From Bryoerythrophyllum caledonicum (Eukaryota; Streptophyta; Bryopsida; Pottiales; Pottiaceae), in contig OZ020525.1 of assembly GCA_963971425.1 (NCBI GenBank), positions 4,385,560-4,449,559 on the forward strand: a stretch of 64,000 nucleotides of DNA, written 5' to 3'. A program made the translations under genes and the position numbers. The notes beneath the pieces were generated by a model, which worked only from the letters and a program-made list of their open reading frames with translations, was not told the DNA's origin and ran no database searches. Of this stretch, positions 17,100 through 30,082 are shown in pieces (the first letter of the stretch is position 1; each line of letters opens with the position of its first letter).

Positions 17100-18169
17100 G
17101 AGGTGTTTTTTTATTTGAATAGGCATGCAGCTGAGGAGCATTGTTCTCAATGTGTCTTAGGAACCTTGGTCCAAGATGTTGGTCGAGAAGATGCCTAAGA
17201 TATCTTTTCTTGATTTTATCATTTCAAGACGGGATTTTCTGTGGATCTCGTGAGTGAGCAGTTTGGGGGCATGAATGCCCTCTTTGCTATTAAGTAGCAA
17301 TCACCGGCCGTGCTACTACGGGGTAAATCTTCTACGGTAGAGAAGGAGACTATAGAGTTTGATGACTGGCCTTTGGATTTGGGGCCACATCCTACCGATG
17401 TCGAGGCACGGAGGGTACGAGCGTTCATACGTTTGTATCGTAGTTGTTTTGCCTTTAGTCTCCATGATTTAGAGGGATGTAGAGGCCAATCAATATACAT
17501 TTTGTTGGAAGACGACCACCCAATCTTCCGACAACTGTACGTGCTCAGTCTCTCAGAGAAAGTTGGGGTCCAGACTTGTTGTTAGGAGCTCTTGGCCGCC
17601 AACTTGATTGAGCTTTTCAAGGGCAAGTATGCTTGTGCCATAGTTACGCAATCAAAGAAGGACATCTTTGGCAAGTGGATGGTGAAGCAGATTTGTGGGG
17701 ATTATAGGCCAGTTAATCGTAAGACCAAGTCAGACCAATATCCCATGCCCATGCCAGAGTAGTTGTTTAATGCGGTGGGTCGCGCTAGAGTATTTAGTAC
17801 TCTAGATTTGCGGTCTAGTTATCGCCAGTTACCATTGATGGTGGATCATCGGGTGAAGACTGCATTCTAGAGAATTGATCTAGATAGAAGATATCAACTC
17901 TATCATTGGAAGTTTCTCCCATTTGGCCTCAAAAACGCACCCGCGGAGTTTCAGAGGGTGATCGACCGGGTATTGACCGATTTACTGTTTGCCCAATGCT
18001 ACATTCATGATGTTATCATTTTTAGTTGCAGCCCACAAGAGCACGTGAGGCATCTTCAGGCCGTGTTTGAGAGGTTACGATAGTGGGGATTGCGCTTGCA
18101 CCATGGCAAGTGCAACTTCTTCCATGATCGGTTACCATATTTGAGACATATAATTGTTTTAGGATGTCT
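17100..18169 (+). pseudogene. Gypsy-1 reverse transcriptase, N-terminal part
   Basis: The pre-RT segment CFAFSLHDLEG at ~17445 is followed by RT motifs: IFGKW, CGDYRPVNRKT, FSTLDLRSSYRQ (first catalytic Asp), FLPFGLKNAPAEFQ and YIHDVIIFS (the YxDD box, with its first Asp replaced by His). Then comes HHGKCNFFHDRLPYLRH, breaking off at the LINE-B insertion point. Several CAG-derived TAG stops interrupt it. It continues at 30536. Confidence 0.88.
18160..18169 (+). repeat. target-site duplication, left copy (LINE-B)
   Basis: TAGGATGTCT occurs here and again at 30526-30535, exactly flanking LINE-B. Confidence 0.85.
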
Positions 18170-19161
18170 GGAGAACCGATGGAGAGAGAGGAGTAAGGCG
18201 CGGATAGGGATCAGATCTGGTGTGGTAGCAATGCTGTGATTGTAATCTTTGTGTGTAATAGTGTTAGAAGTGGTCAAACCGCATCACGAATGCACACATT
18301 GTAGTGAAGATAGTTGATGGTGGTGGAATGAGGATCTAAGTAGTTGGAGCTAAATCTTGTAAATCTGATAGAGCGGGCTAGGTAATAGAGCTCAGATCCA
18401 ACATTGAAGGACTAGAAACTATTTGTAGCTGAAGATTTTGATGGCTGAAAGCGCTGCTATCCAGATTTGAAACCCTAGACGCAAAATAGTTGTAGTTCTA
18501 AATTCAGGAATTTTGCAGTCGCCGCCGACGACTTGGGAGATTAGTTTATGGGCTTTGCAGGAGAGAAGAACGACATTGTGTACACCGAAGGACACTAAAT
18601 CAAGCGTTGGTGGGAATCCGGAAATCGCGAAGAACAGTTCGAGCGCCCCGAGAGAAGAGATTTCCGAACAACACTACACAGGTAAGTATCTAACCCCAAT
18701 TTCATTACATTCAAAAAGAAGATCATAGCAAGGATCGAAGATACAAAAATTAGGTCAAATTTTCTAAATAGATCAAGATTAAGTAAGATAAGAAGAGCCA
18801 ACAATCTGTGTACAGCCCTTATGCACGCGCAGAAGAGAACAGATTGGAAGCAAAAGTTAATTAACAGTTTTAACATCAGGTTTTCCAAAAGAAACACAGA
18901 AAAGATATACAAGAAATTCGTTATGCAGATGGCGAACAGGGACAAAGCAGTGCACAACGCAATCATGACCGAAATCACACCCAGAAGACAATGGATACGA
19001 ACATGGTGGATGCTGATGCTGAAGATTGCAGGGTAACACAGATGGAGACTCAACACACAAAGTGAATCCAGGAAGGTAGCGGAGGCAGTGGCAGCAAAAG
19101 GAAGAAGAACATTGCAGCAATCCAAGAAACACCGAAAGCATTCTGGCAAGGATTTGTAGCA
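18170..19161 (+). other. LINE-B leader / 5' UTR
   Basis: No coding region recognised. A splice-donor-like CAGGTAAGT occurs at about 18680. Similarity to the LINE-A leader is not visible until just upstream of ORF1 (FW-GF-AME coding, ~19140). Confidence 0.5.
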
Positions 19162-20606
19162 ATGGAGCAGTTGGCGATGAAGGAAGGAGGAATTGAAGGA
19201 GAAGGAGTGAGGAGTAAAAGCGTGGCTGAGAAAGTGAAGCAGGGATTTTCAAGGGCGGAAGCTAAAGAAGTTCACAATGCTGCGGAAAAGGCATTTCCCG
19301 ATGTGCCGCAGAAACTGTACCCGTTGGAGCGACCGGACAGCAAAGGAGGACATTACTACAATCTGACACAACTCTCTATCGAGACAGAGGTGGACAATGC
19401 TAGCGGGCTATCGCTGGATTATCAAGTTGCTGTATTCTTTGTAAAACCAACCACTGATTTCACACACGGTGAAATACTCACCAGGACCAGGGAACGTTTG
19501 AAGAAGATGGAGATAGAAGTCGGGGAGAACATGGCAGAACCAGTCTACATCCCATGCAAAGAGAAGGTGAAAGGCAGTAAGCATAAGTTTTGGACATGAA
19601 CGATCAAACTCCACCTCAAACACCCGAGAGTCGACGGAATTGCTCTCCTGAAAGGTACCAGACCGTTTATTTTGGATTTGGATAATGAAATGGCAATTGT
19701 GGAGAAAGTATGCAAAAGTTGGGACTCAATCGCAAGGAATTCTCTAGTATCTGCAAAGATAGAGAATCCGAAGCTAGAGGGAGTAACCGCAGCTGAACTA
19801 CAAAGAGATGTCCTAAGGGAGAGCTTCGAAAGAGGACACGATTATGAGATCTCTAGCGTGCAGAAGAGCGAAGGGGAGACATGGGGTTGGCTGGTTGCTA
19901 CAGCTCCGTCACAGGCCGACAAGATAATCGAGTATATGGTACCGTACGAAAACGAGCTGTTACACGTTATTACACCAAAACCTCAAAGGCTGAACGAGGC
20001 GCTCGAGGAGAGGGACTTACGGAGGAAGAGCTGAAGAAGAAGAATGCAACAATGTTGTGTCTATACGGGTTACACAAGATGAAGAAAGTGGAAGAGACAA
20101 AGCTGTCTATTGAGGCAACAATGGGAGAGAAGAACATTCTAACGTTCTTCTTTCCGGGACAGGTTGGAGATCTGCACAAGGGAGCAGCAAACGTCCAATG
20201 TTTGAACCCCATTGTCTATCGACAATGGATAGGCAAGACGAAGGAGATTCTGGGGAAACACGTAAGTTTCACACCTCACCCTCGTAGCCTGGAAGGTACA
20301 CTACCACCAACCAGAGAAGAGCAAGAAATTTTTAGGTTTTGTGACATTGCAACAGCTATTGTGAGTACGCTGGAGGCTACACAGAACGCACCAAAGGAGA
20401 AGAGGGGTTGCATCACATACGATGAAATTGCAGATTTGGTGGAGAAAGCAGTGAACAAAGGGAACGAGAAACTAAAAGAAGATATACATGAGGAGCTGGG
20501 AGTCTTCAAGGAGGAGATTGTGAAGGAGGCCAACATCCACGCACAGAAACTGACAAACGAACTGCAGAACGCTATGCAAATGCAGATGGAGGAAGTGAAG
20601 AAATAA
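19162..20606 (+). pseudogene. LINE-B ORF1 (one stop, one frameshift)
   Basis: Homologous to LINE-A ORF1: ASGLSLDYQVAVFF, ALLKGTRPFILDLDNE and RGHDYEISSVQKS correspond to LINE-A blocks. An in-frame TGA at 19597-19599 splits it, and the reading changes frame near 20000-20030. The last ~190 residues (to 20606) are Glu/Lys-rich and heptad-like (EEIVKEANIHAQKL), suggesting a coiled coil suitable for ORF1p trimerisation. In LINE-A this tail is absent or replaced. No zinc knuckle is seen. Confidence 0.75.
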
Positions 20607-22060
20607 CTTAGAGTTTGCATTTCAGCAATTGACGTTTTCTGTGCACTACCTCAACCACGGCTGGAAAACTGACATAGCAAAACAACCTGCAGACATGTTA
20701 CAAGGAAATTCTGAGTTTGTGCAAGAAACAAATTGTAGCAGGCAGGAAAAGTGACGGGAGCAGGGAAGATGGCAATATTAAGTTACAAAATATAGACAGA
20801 TTACTAAGTAGTAGGCTAGAGGAGAATTCCAGCAGATGTAGAGGCATTGTTAGCAGAATATGGCTGAAGGGAGATGTAGAGGATAAAGTATATAGGAGGA
20901 GGACATATATAGGCAAAAAACAAAAAAGATAATACAGATTACCAACGATATTATACAAAAGATTACCAAAAAATACAAAGAAAGTGACAAAAACAGTGAC
21001 AAAAAACACAAAAAAAGTGACAAAAAAAGTGACAAAAAACACCAAGAAAGTGACAAAAAAAGTGACAAAAAATACAAAGAAAATGTCAAAATTCTGACTC
21101 AGATGAAGAAAATAATAAGTTCGATTGCTAAACAAAATACATCCAAAAGGTACATCATCAGAAACATATATACTCAAAATCCAAAATCAAGCAACAAACT
21201 CCAAAATCACAAAATAAAAGAAAGGACAAACACAAGAAGTAAGAAAAATTTTAAACCTAGTAAAGAAGTAAAAAATACAAAGAAAAAAATAAAATTTAGA
21301 ACTTACATGAAATACATATGGAAAACAAAGATTATAAATGATTCAAAACAAGTAAATACTAAGAAGAATATTAAAAAACAAAGAAAAACTACAAGAGAAG
21401 ATATAACTAACAAAGAAAATAAAATAAAACTAAATAAAGGAAATAAAACAAAGAAAGTAAATAAAACAAAAATAAGAAAAGGTAATAAAATAAAAACCAA
21501 AAAATAATAATAAATGAAAAGGATAAATTTAATCAAAGGAATAGATTAAATATACAATCAAAAAACAAAAGTATCAAAACCAAAATAAAAAATAAAAGGA
21601 TTAAGAGAAAAGATGGAACTAGAAAAATTAATAAAAGGAAAGAGAAAATAAGTATCATAACTACATATAACAAAAAAGAAAACAATAATAATGAAAACAA
21701 TAATGAAAATTTTGTAATAAAGATATATAAAGGTAGAAGGGAATCTAAACCCAAAAACCATCAAAAGACAAGGAGTATTGAAATGGATAAAAGTAGGAAA
21801 ATCAAAAGAGATATAATAAATTAAATAGGAAGAAGATAGATACTTATAAAATTTCCAAGGTTTCAAATAGAGCAAGTAATATTAAAAACAAAAGAACAAA
21901 ATCGGAGAGGATATGTAAGAAGAAAATAAAGGGTAAGGTAGAAAACCATTATCATAAGAATTCAAATAATAAGAACATAGCAACAAACAACAGTACTAAA
22001 AATAGAATATGCTTCCTAAGAAAACCAAAAATAAGGGATGGGAAATTAACCAAATTAGTA
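20607..22060 (+). other. A-rich linker in LINE-B with AAAGTGACAAAA repeats
   Basis: The + strand is extremely A-rich. Between 20970 and 21090 the unit AAAGTGACAAAA is repeated about eight times. Lys/Asn/Ile-rich open frames (for example 21103-21507) look like by-products of composition. A protein role is uncertain. Confidence 0.5.
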
Positions 22061-22315
22061 ATGAGAAATAATTATCATAAGAATACAAATAATAAGATCA
22101 TAGCAACAAACAATAATACTAAAAATAGAATATGCTTCCTAAGAAAACCAAAAATAAGGGATGGAAAATTTACCAAATTAGTAATGAGAAGTAGTTATCA
22201 TAAGAATACAAATAATAAGAACATAGCAACAAACAACAGTACTAAAAATAGAATATGCCTACTAAGAAAATCTAAAATAAAGGATGGGAAAATTACCAAA
22301 CTAGTAATGAGAAAC
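21939..22315 (+). repeat. three 123-bp tandem repeats (41 codons each)
   Basis: Three near-identical units, with the second and third starting ATGAGAA at 22061 and 22184, exactly 123 bp apart. The unit length is a multiple of three. In the ORF2 frame the second and third read as 41-residue repeats (NYHKNTNN, TKNRICFLRK). LINE-A lacks them. Confidence 0.85.
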
Positions 22316-22819
22316 ACAAATTCTAGAGTAAAAATAAGTAGAGAAGATATTAAAAATAAAATAGTTCATACTAAGAATAGAAATTGGAATATAAATTATA
22401 GGGATAAAAGGAATGTTAATAGTAAAAATAAACTTGATATATATAGAGATGAGAAGAGTTTGCGATTAAAGAGTAGAAATTTGTTGAGAATGTGTAGAAG
22501 AAGAAAAATAGAAGGGGAGATATTTGTGTCGCCAGCCGGATGGCCACCGAAGGTGCCAAAAATAGACTTACTAAATATAGAAATTCTAATGACAGTAAGA
22601 ATATATACAAATCTTTTTGAAATAAATATCAATCTGTTTTTAGAAATCATATTTTTAGACAAAATATTTTTAGAAACAAATCTTTTAGAAAACTCATTAT
22701 TTCTACCTACTTACTTTTTGACCAAAACAAATTGTTATAAAAAATCTATTTTTAACACTACCTCAATATATGTATCCAAGACAACCATCAATACATATTA
22801 TTACAAATATAATGATATA

Positions 22820-22864
22820 CATCATCTAATCAAATGTGGGGATATTGAAACCAACCCTGGCCCT
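22820..22864 (+). other. 2A-like motif in LINE-B
   Basis: It encodes CGDIETNPGP (DIETNPGP at 22841-22864) followed by Met-Pro, the same as the intact LINE-A copy, at the same place relative to the shared TIKLQPEY block. It is present once. Conservation between diverged copies supports function. Confidence 0.85.
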
Positions 22865-25800
22865 ATGCCAGATGTGTTTAAAACCCACCCATCAGATCAT
22901 AAACGTAGATACAAAACGTACTTCATTTCTTGTACAATCAAACTCCAACCTGAGTATCAACACCTTGCAAAAAGTTTCTCCCCCATTCTAAAACAAGATC
23001 ACCAATACCACCAAATTACTATTAGAGACTTCCCACACTTAAACACATATCTCAACCGAATAAGAAATTACCCTTTAGCACCAATATTATTTGCACTAAT
23101 AACAACCATCAGCCCTAACATAAATTCATGTGAACACCAACTAATAAATTTTCCCGAACCGGATTGGACCGCCAAGTTATTAAACAAGATGTCTACACTA
23201 CCAAACCCACCCAAAAGGCATATTCACATCGAACATCCATATACACAATATATTACAAATAATCAAAAAATAATAAACCCCTCATCTAGTATACACAAAG
23301 AATTATATGATTTCATACACCAAACACAAAATGCACCATCAATACAAATGCTAAAAATTAAATTTCCTTTTCTACCAAACAATCTTCTCGAAGAAACACT
23401 AAGAATTTATGAACCACTAGATGAGTACACACACCCCCTCCATTGACCCATATCTCATCACCACTTCAATCCAATACACATAACAATAGCCATCAAACTA
23501 ACATTGTTACATGGAATGCAGCTACACTAAATACTGCATTACCTAGTTTAGAAGAACTTGCCTTACATACAAACCCGGCCATTATCACCATCCAAGAAAC
23601 TAAACTAAGTGCCACCAAGTCAATAAAGTACATACAAAATTTATTCCCAGATTATAAACTAATATTTAACAATACTCACGCACTAACTAGATGCATTCAA
23701 CAACGCATCCCTTACACACCCGCTAGAGAAGGACTACTCATACTAATAAATCACAAATATGCATACCCCGGAAATATCACCAATATAGCAACCCCTCTAA
23801 AAATCTCACCCTACTTACAAATTATACACATAAAAAACCATCCACTACAACCATGGCTATTCATACACCTATATATGCCCTCACATCATGAAGATATTGA
23901 ACTAATCCCAATAATACAACAAACTATTACAACACAAATTAACACATATCCTAATCACACTCTCATACTATGTGGAGACTTTAATAGAGACATAGCTTTA
24001 ATAGGACGACAAAATGAACATAATACCACACCACCACAAGAAGAAGATTATGCATGGAAAACATATATTGATAGCTTAGCTTTAACATATGTCCCAACAA
24101 ATACAAACTACTCTAGACAAGGTGGATACAACTATACACATACAAGTCTAATAGACGGCTTTTATATCAAAATACAAAATCACAATCTATACACATGTAC
24201 CACAATTACAAAAGCCAATCTTAACTCTAACCATGCACCCATTTCACTACACATACCCCAAAACAAACTTATTGCACGCCACCCCACACCACCTACCTCG
24301 AGACCAATTAGAATACTCAACCCTATACCGCAAGATAGTTTAGATAAATTCAACACAAACTTTTATGAAAACAACGCTTTAAAATTAAATGACCTAGACA
24401 CCATATTATCATACGAACATCTAAATCCCGATCATTGGAAACTAGCATGCTCCCATATGGACGAAATCACTCAAAAAATATCAGAAGCTATAGAAAATAC
24501 GTGTAGCGCACCACCCATACCTACACTCAATGATAGAATCTCAAAACAAGGAGGGTACTTACCACGCAAAACCCAAAAAACATGGAAAAAACATGTTGCA
24601 ACATACCACCTAATTAGAAAAGCAATATATATCACAAAAAACACACCACAATGGCGATCACATCCAATTATCAATGAATTAAACAAACACACCCATGTCA
24701 AGATCCCACCACCCCCAAATGACGACTTACTCATTAAACCATGGATAAATGATCTAGCTACACTAGCCAAGACCGCAAACAAAAAAGCAAGAAAAATCAT
24801 GTCAAATTACACACAAGAATGTATAAAAAAGGCTATATCCAAATACAGACAATTACACGAAATAAGCCCAAAAAAGATAAACAATAAGGTATTCAAAAAC
24901 CAAGAAATACCACCATTAGACTCCATCACAGATCGCAATAATAACATACTAACGAGCCCACAAGACATTGCCAATGAAATTTACATACAACAATCAATTA
25001 TTAATAAACCCACTGTTCCAACATGTTATTACTTACCAGACCACCCTCCTGAATGCACATGCGGAGTTAGACAATACCCATGGCATGACCTAGAAGGCTT
25101 TGTAATAGATAAAAGAGGTCATCCACAAACTCCTCTGCATACATACTTTGATCAAGAAACTTTTAACTTATGCCTAAAAAACCTTGCAAACAACAAAACC
25201 CCAGGACCGGACAGAATACCCAACTCTATCCTGAAGAACATGCCTATAAACTTCCACCGCATCTTATTCCTATTCTTTAAACATTGCTATAAACAAAAAC
25301 AAATTCTGGCATCATGGAAAATAAGCCTCACAATACTACTATACAAAAAGGGTGACCCATCTCAACTACCAAATCACAGACCTATAGCGCTAGCCAACAC
25401 TATATACAAATTTTTTACAAGTACACTAACATCAATACTCTCAGCATACGGAGAAAAACACCAAATTCTACATGACAGCCAAGAAGGGTTCCGTGCCGAA
25501 AGATGCACTTCTAGACAATTACAATTACTAATAGCGGCTTTAGAAGATGCACAACTAACAACGCAAGATATATATTTACTCTATATAGATTTCAAAAATG
25601 CATTCGGCTCGATTGACCACGCCCGTCTACTAGCCATTATGAAAGATTTAGGATACCCTGAGGACGCGGAAATACTAGTAGGAGATATCTATTCACAGTC
25701 TAACACCATTTTTACTGGTGAATACTTCGGCCAAACCCAAAAAATATCCATACAAAGAGGCACAATACAAGGAGATACACTTAGCCCATATCTCTTTCTT

Positions 25801-28800
25801 ATTTTTCTAGAACCACTTTTACGATGGTTACAAAGAGGAAAATACGGCTATACCTTGGGAACTTCAAAAACAACAATAAATACAGCAGCATACGCAGATG
25901 ATCTTGCAATCATAACAAACAAACTTCCCTCAATAAAAAATCAACTTAATAAAATGGACAAATTCTACGAATGGGCTGGAATGGACCTAGGAATTCTGAA
26001 ATGTGCAATTACTGGATGCCCAAACAAATCCAAAACAAATCAAATAGTCTTCAAAGCACTAATACAAGCTGCAAATATATCATAAAAAAACCAACCGATT
26101 CCCATACTACATCAAAATGAGCCATATGTATATCTAGGAATACAACTAGTTCCATCATTGAATTGGAAAATACAGACACACACAACAACCACCAAACTAA
26201 TTTAACAATGCAACCAATTAGTAAATTGTCCAGCTACTATTAAACAAAAAGTCAGCATGGTAGACACAGTTATAAGAGCAGGCATTGCATATAGTTTTTA
26301 CGCGGTACCATACTCACTACCTGCTATTAAAAAACTAGACAAAAAAATTATAGCAATACAAAAGAAAATTTGTGGGCTACCGAATTTCACTCCCAACGTA
26401 ATTACCCAATTGCCACATGATATGTTTGGCATAGAAGCATTCTCATTAAAGAACGCATACCTAAGGTGCATAGGTGAACAACTACGCAATGCTCTTAATG
26501 ATAGAGGAAAATTGAGAATAATCTATAGAGGTCTTACACATTTTATACTTGCTAAATACGGCAGAGCACAAGAGATTCCCAGAATTAAACAATACGATTG
26601 TTTAAGATCACCTACAACAAGAACACTCTATCTTATCAAACGATGTGGAGGCGCTCACTTGAGAAGCACAGCAAGAAACTTTCCACTTGAAGCCACACCT
26701 CTTGAACAAATGTGGCTAAACCTATCATCAGAAATATTACCACACGTCACCCCTAAGCAAAATCACAAACTCCTCAACAAATTATTACTTCAAAACATAC
26801 ATGAGATTAAACATTTAACACTCCCAAATGGTCTAAATCTAATGTCACATAATGAATTCAAAATATACTACAGTACACCAACTAAAGTAATCAAACAAGC
26901 CCTTAACATAGCTCAACAACTTTTCTGCTATCCTACATGCAACCCACAATGCCAAAACCCATGCATTGAGCATCCTACACCACGAACTCTAAAACATGAA
27001 TATAGAACACACGACCATCATATTTTACCCAACCTTGGTACAAATCCTATACACCATCTACCACCACCACATCCCCCTTATTTGAAACCACCAATTAAAA
27101 TCACCAATAACCCAACTACATTTCCCATACATTCAATATTAGACCACAACGAAAACAAAACAAAAGACAAATATAAAATTCCAAAAACATACCACACCTA
27201 CCTATGCCAATGGAAATTACCAAACGATATTACATATAATAAATGGATACCACAAAGTGGCCTCTTCCCACTAAACATACCAATATCTATACAACACAAC
27301 ACCTCCTTGCTTGCTCAATATTACACCACAAAACAACATACACATTATAAAAATTTAATAAATACCCATTTTGTAGAAGAACAAACCCGAGATACAAGAT
27401 ACATACTTCCAACCATGCCCCTCCCCCTTATACATATCAATGTAAATGAATGCAATCCCTCAAAAGATATCAACACCAACCAAAACACCATACAAATAAA
27501 AGATGAAACGGCACACCTTTACGATGAAACAGGCAAGCACCTCATGACTATACCTACAACCAGACTAAAATGGCTATGGAACCAATACTCCAAAGCAAAA
27601 GATTCACCACACGGACTAACACCTCCTACACAACCATTTGAAACAAAAATAATATGGCTATACCAAAGATACAAATATAGAATTCCAAAAACCGACCCAC
27701 TTAAACTTGCACATTACTCTTTGCCAAAAATATTACTTGACCACATCATAACATCTTTCAATATAACTCACATGTATTTTTCCTCACCAGTAACTTGCTC
27801 CACTCAAATAGATAAGTTTTACTCACCATTTAAAAGAGACAAAGTCTTTGGATCTATGGGACAAGCATTTTCTTACAAATGGAAAGGAATAGGCTATGCT
27901 CACCCACATAACAAAACAGATACCCAGAAAGCTATACATTGGGCTAGACTTGCAGCAGAAAACAATCCAAACACCATTACCATAGTAACTACTCCCGATA
28001 ACAGCTGGTACCATAATCTAACACCGCATAAAGGCCCCTATCCAGACACACATGTTGTTACATACATACCAGCACATACAATAACATATGAAGAACCAAC
28101 AAAACCACCCGAATTTACTAAAACACGAATAGAACCTTCTACTCTTCACATATTATGTGTACACCATAAAAACACCAGTGTTGGAAATAATGAACAAATC
28201 ACCGCCCTAACCACAATTTTTAACAAACTCCAAATCCCTCAACCATACATACAAATTGCCCCGCCAACACAACTAAATACACAAGTTAACAAAAGCAAAG
28301 AATGGAACACACTCACATATCCAACAGACAACTTAGTTACAAACTACAATACAACAACAATTCCTAACTTCATAAATGATAAACAACTCAAATTCCTATC
28401 ACAATACTGCTACTATACTGATGGCTCATTTCTCCCACCACAAGATATGGGCAATCATTGGACTCGTGAAACTGCAGGATATGGAATACACAATCAATCC
28501 AAAAATATAGAACTAGCCATAAGACTCCCAGGTTTACAAAACATATTTAGAGCTGAAACAATGGCAATATACACAACCCTACAAATTATTACCTCCAAAT
28601 ACCCTAGTGAATCTGCAAACATTTTCACAAACTGTTTAAATGGCCTGTACAATATCCAAACACAACTCAAACACCCCACCCAACATAATCACCACCCGGA
28701 CAAAACCATTCTACAAGATATAGTAACACTTTTGCAACAAAGAACACAACCTACATCATTGTACAAAGTACGAGCTCACGCAAATATAGATGGCAACGAA

Positions 28801-29421
28801 AAAGCTGACGAACTAGCCAAACAAGGTAGAGACAAAGATTACCACAATGCAGCCCTACCACATGAATTTGCACATTCTACACCATATTACTTTCAAAGAG
28901 ACTGGTGGCATTCTATGGACGAAACCCCAGATAAAGGCCCTATAAGATTCCTTGAAAAGCATATTATTAAATATGACAAAGAACATAACTTAACAGACAT
29001 TGCAACAAATTTCCCCAATATAAATAAATGGATAAGTAACACTGACATTGACGATAAACTATCCAATGAATTTTGGACTAATAAACAGGTAACAGACTCC
29101 CAAAAAACATGCCTCCTAAAACTAAGACATGGTCAATATATGGGCAATGCTAGAAAACAACTATTTTTTGGTAGAGAATTATATCCATCAATCACATGCT
29201 CAATATGCGACTCCCAAGATCCAGACACATGGTTACATGTACTGCTAAAATGCAAACAACACCATATACATGCGCTTAGAACAAAAAGACACAATAAAGC
29301 AGTTTGGGAAATTAAAAAACTACTAGTCTCATCAAAAAATTCAAGATGTTATACCCTCATGAATGCGGGCACATGTAATGATAAACCACCAGAGAATACA
29401 ATCCCTCCATGGCTACTACCA

Positions 29422-29620
29422 GAAGAAGAAGAACGCCGGTTTCCGAAGGAGGCCGGCGTGAATAAAGTGTTTGTTCGTTCCACTACTAAGACCATGCCCA
29501 CTGGACAAGGAATTAGTTAGCTGGGACTACTTCCCTCTCTTGAGGGTAGACACTATGCCAAAAGTAGCCAAAAGAACCACAAACCAACCAACCAACGATC
29601 CACTAACCAAGCAACTAGCC
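29422..29620 (-). mobile_element. 199-bp 5'-truncated LINE-A-family copy inserted in LINE-B
   Basis: The reverse complement matches the LINE-A 3' UTR from ~11288 to the TTC tail, including both hairpins. It is flanked by a perfect 12-bp duplication, TGGCTACTACCA, at 29410-29421 and 29621-29632. Without it, ORF2 reads PWLLPCTCV, as in LINE-A. Orientation is opposite to its host. A SINE sharing the LINE tail is the alternative, but the variable 5' end (compare 52590-52734) favours truncation. Confidence 0.9.
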
Positions 29621-30082
29621 TGGCTACTACCATGTACATGCGTACAACAAAGATGCCAATGTAATGCACGACTAAAACCAGACCTACTATGCATAAAAGG
29701 ACTACCCTACCAATCAAACCCCCCTACATCTCCCAACATCAATTTAAAGGTACAATTTATAGAATTCACATACTGTAATGACAGATTCTCACCAGATACC
29801 ATTGAGAGAAAGATAGAAAAATACCAACCTCTCATGAACGATATTATCAACAAAGGTTGGATAGTTGAACCACTAATAGTAATTACAGCAAGTGCCAGAG
29901 CATCTACACACATCCCTCCTATGAAAATCCTAAAAACCAAACTCAAAACATCAAAGAAACTTATAAAAAATACATTTAGAGAAATAAACACAATTGCTAT
30001 ACACCATGCCATGTCCATAATACTACACAAAAGAAAAATAGAAAGCGGAGAGCCACTATCAACAAGCGTACAACTACCATAA

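Larger units (their letters stand above)
13741..18169 (+). mobile_element. Gypsy-1, left part (gag, protease, C5 methyltransferase, RT)
   Basis: A decayed Ty3/Gypsy retrotransposon interrupted by LINE-B. Reading frames are broken by many stops but domain order is clear: gag with zinc knuckle, aspartic protease, DNMT3-like methyltransferase, RT. The RT reading resumes at 30536, directly after LINE-B. The left end and the 5' LTR were not identified. Confidence 0.85.
22061..30082 (+). pseudogene. LINE-B ORF2: 2A, APE, RT, RNase H, CCHC, RLE (broken)
   Basis: Same domain order as LINE-A ORF2. Frame 22061-23446 holds the 41-aa repeats and the 2A motif. A one-base shift in a C-run near 23435 moves to frame 23443-26085 with APE (TWNAATLN, QETKLS, CGDFNRD, LNSNHAP where Asp of SDH is Asn) and RT (PGPDRIP, YIDFKNAFG, YADDLA). 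TAA stops occur at 26083 and 26203. Frame 26257-29421 continues with the thumb, RNase H (YTDGSF, RAETMAI, F-TNC where Asp is Asn) and the CCHC finger. A 199-bp insertion then separates the RLE (KPDLLC, IEFTYCND, KIEKYQ), ending at 30082. Stops, shift, insertion and two altered active-site residues make it inactive. Confidence 0.88.

Noticed and set aside
21939-22315. Regularly spaced repeats considered as CRISPR-like
   Set aside because: The whole 123-bp unit repeats, with no unique spacers, in a eukaryotic LINE.
29422-29620. SINE interpretation of the 199-bp insert
   Set aside because: No Pol III promoter seen and the 5' end differs from the 52.6-kb copy, so 5'-truncated LINE is preferred, though a SINE is not fully excluded.
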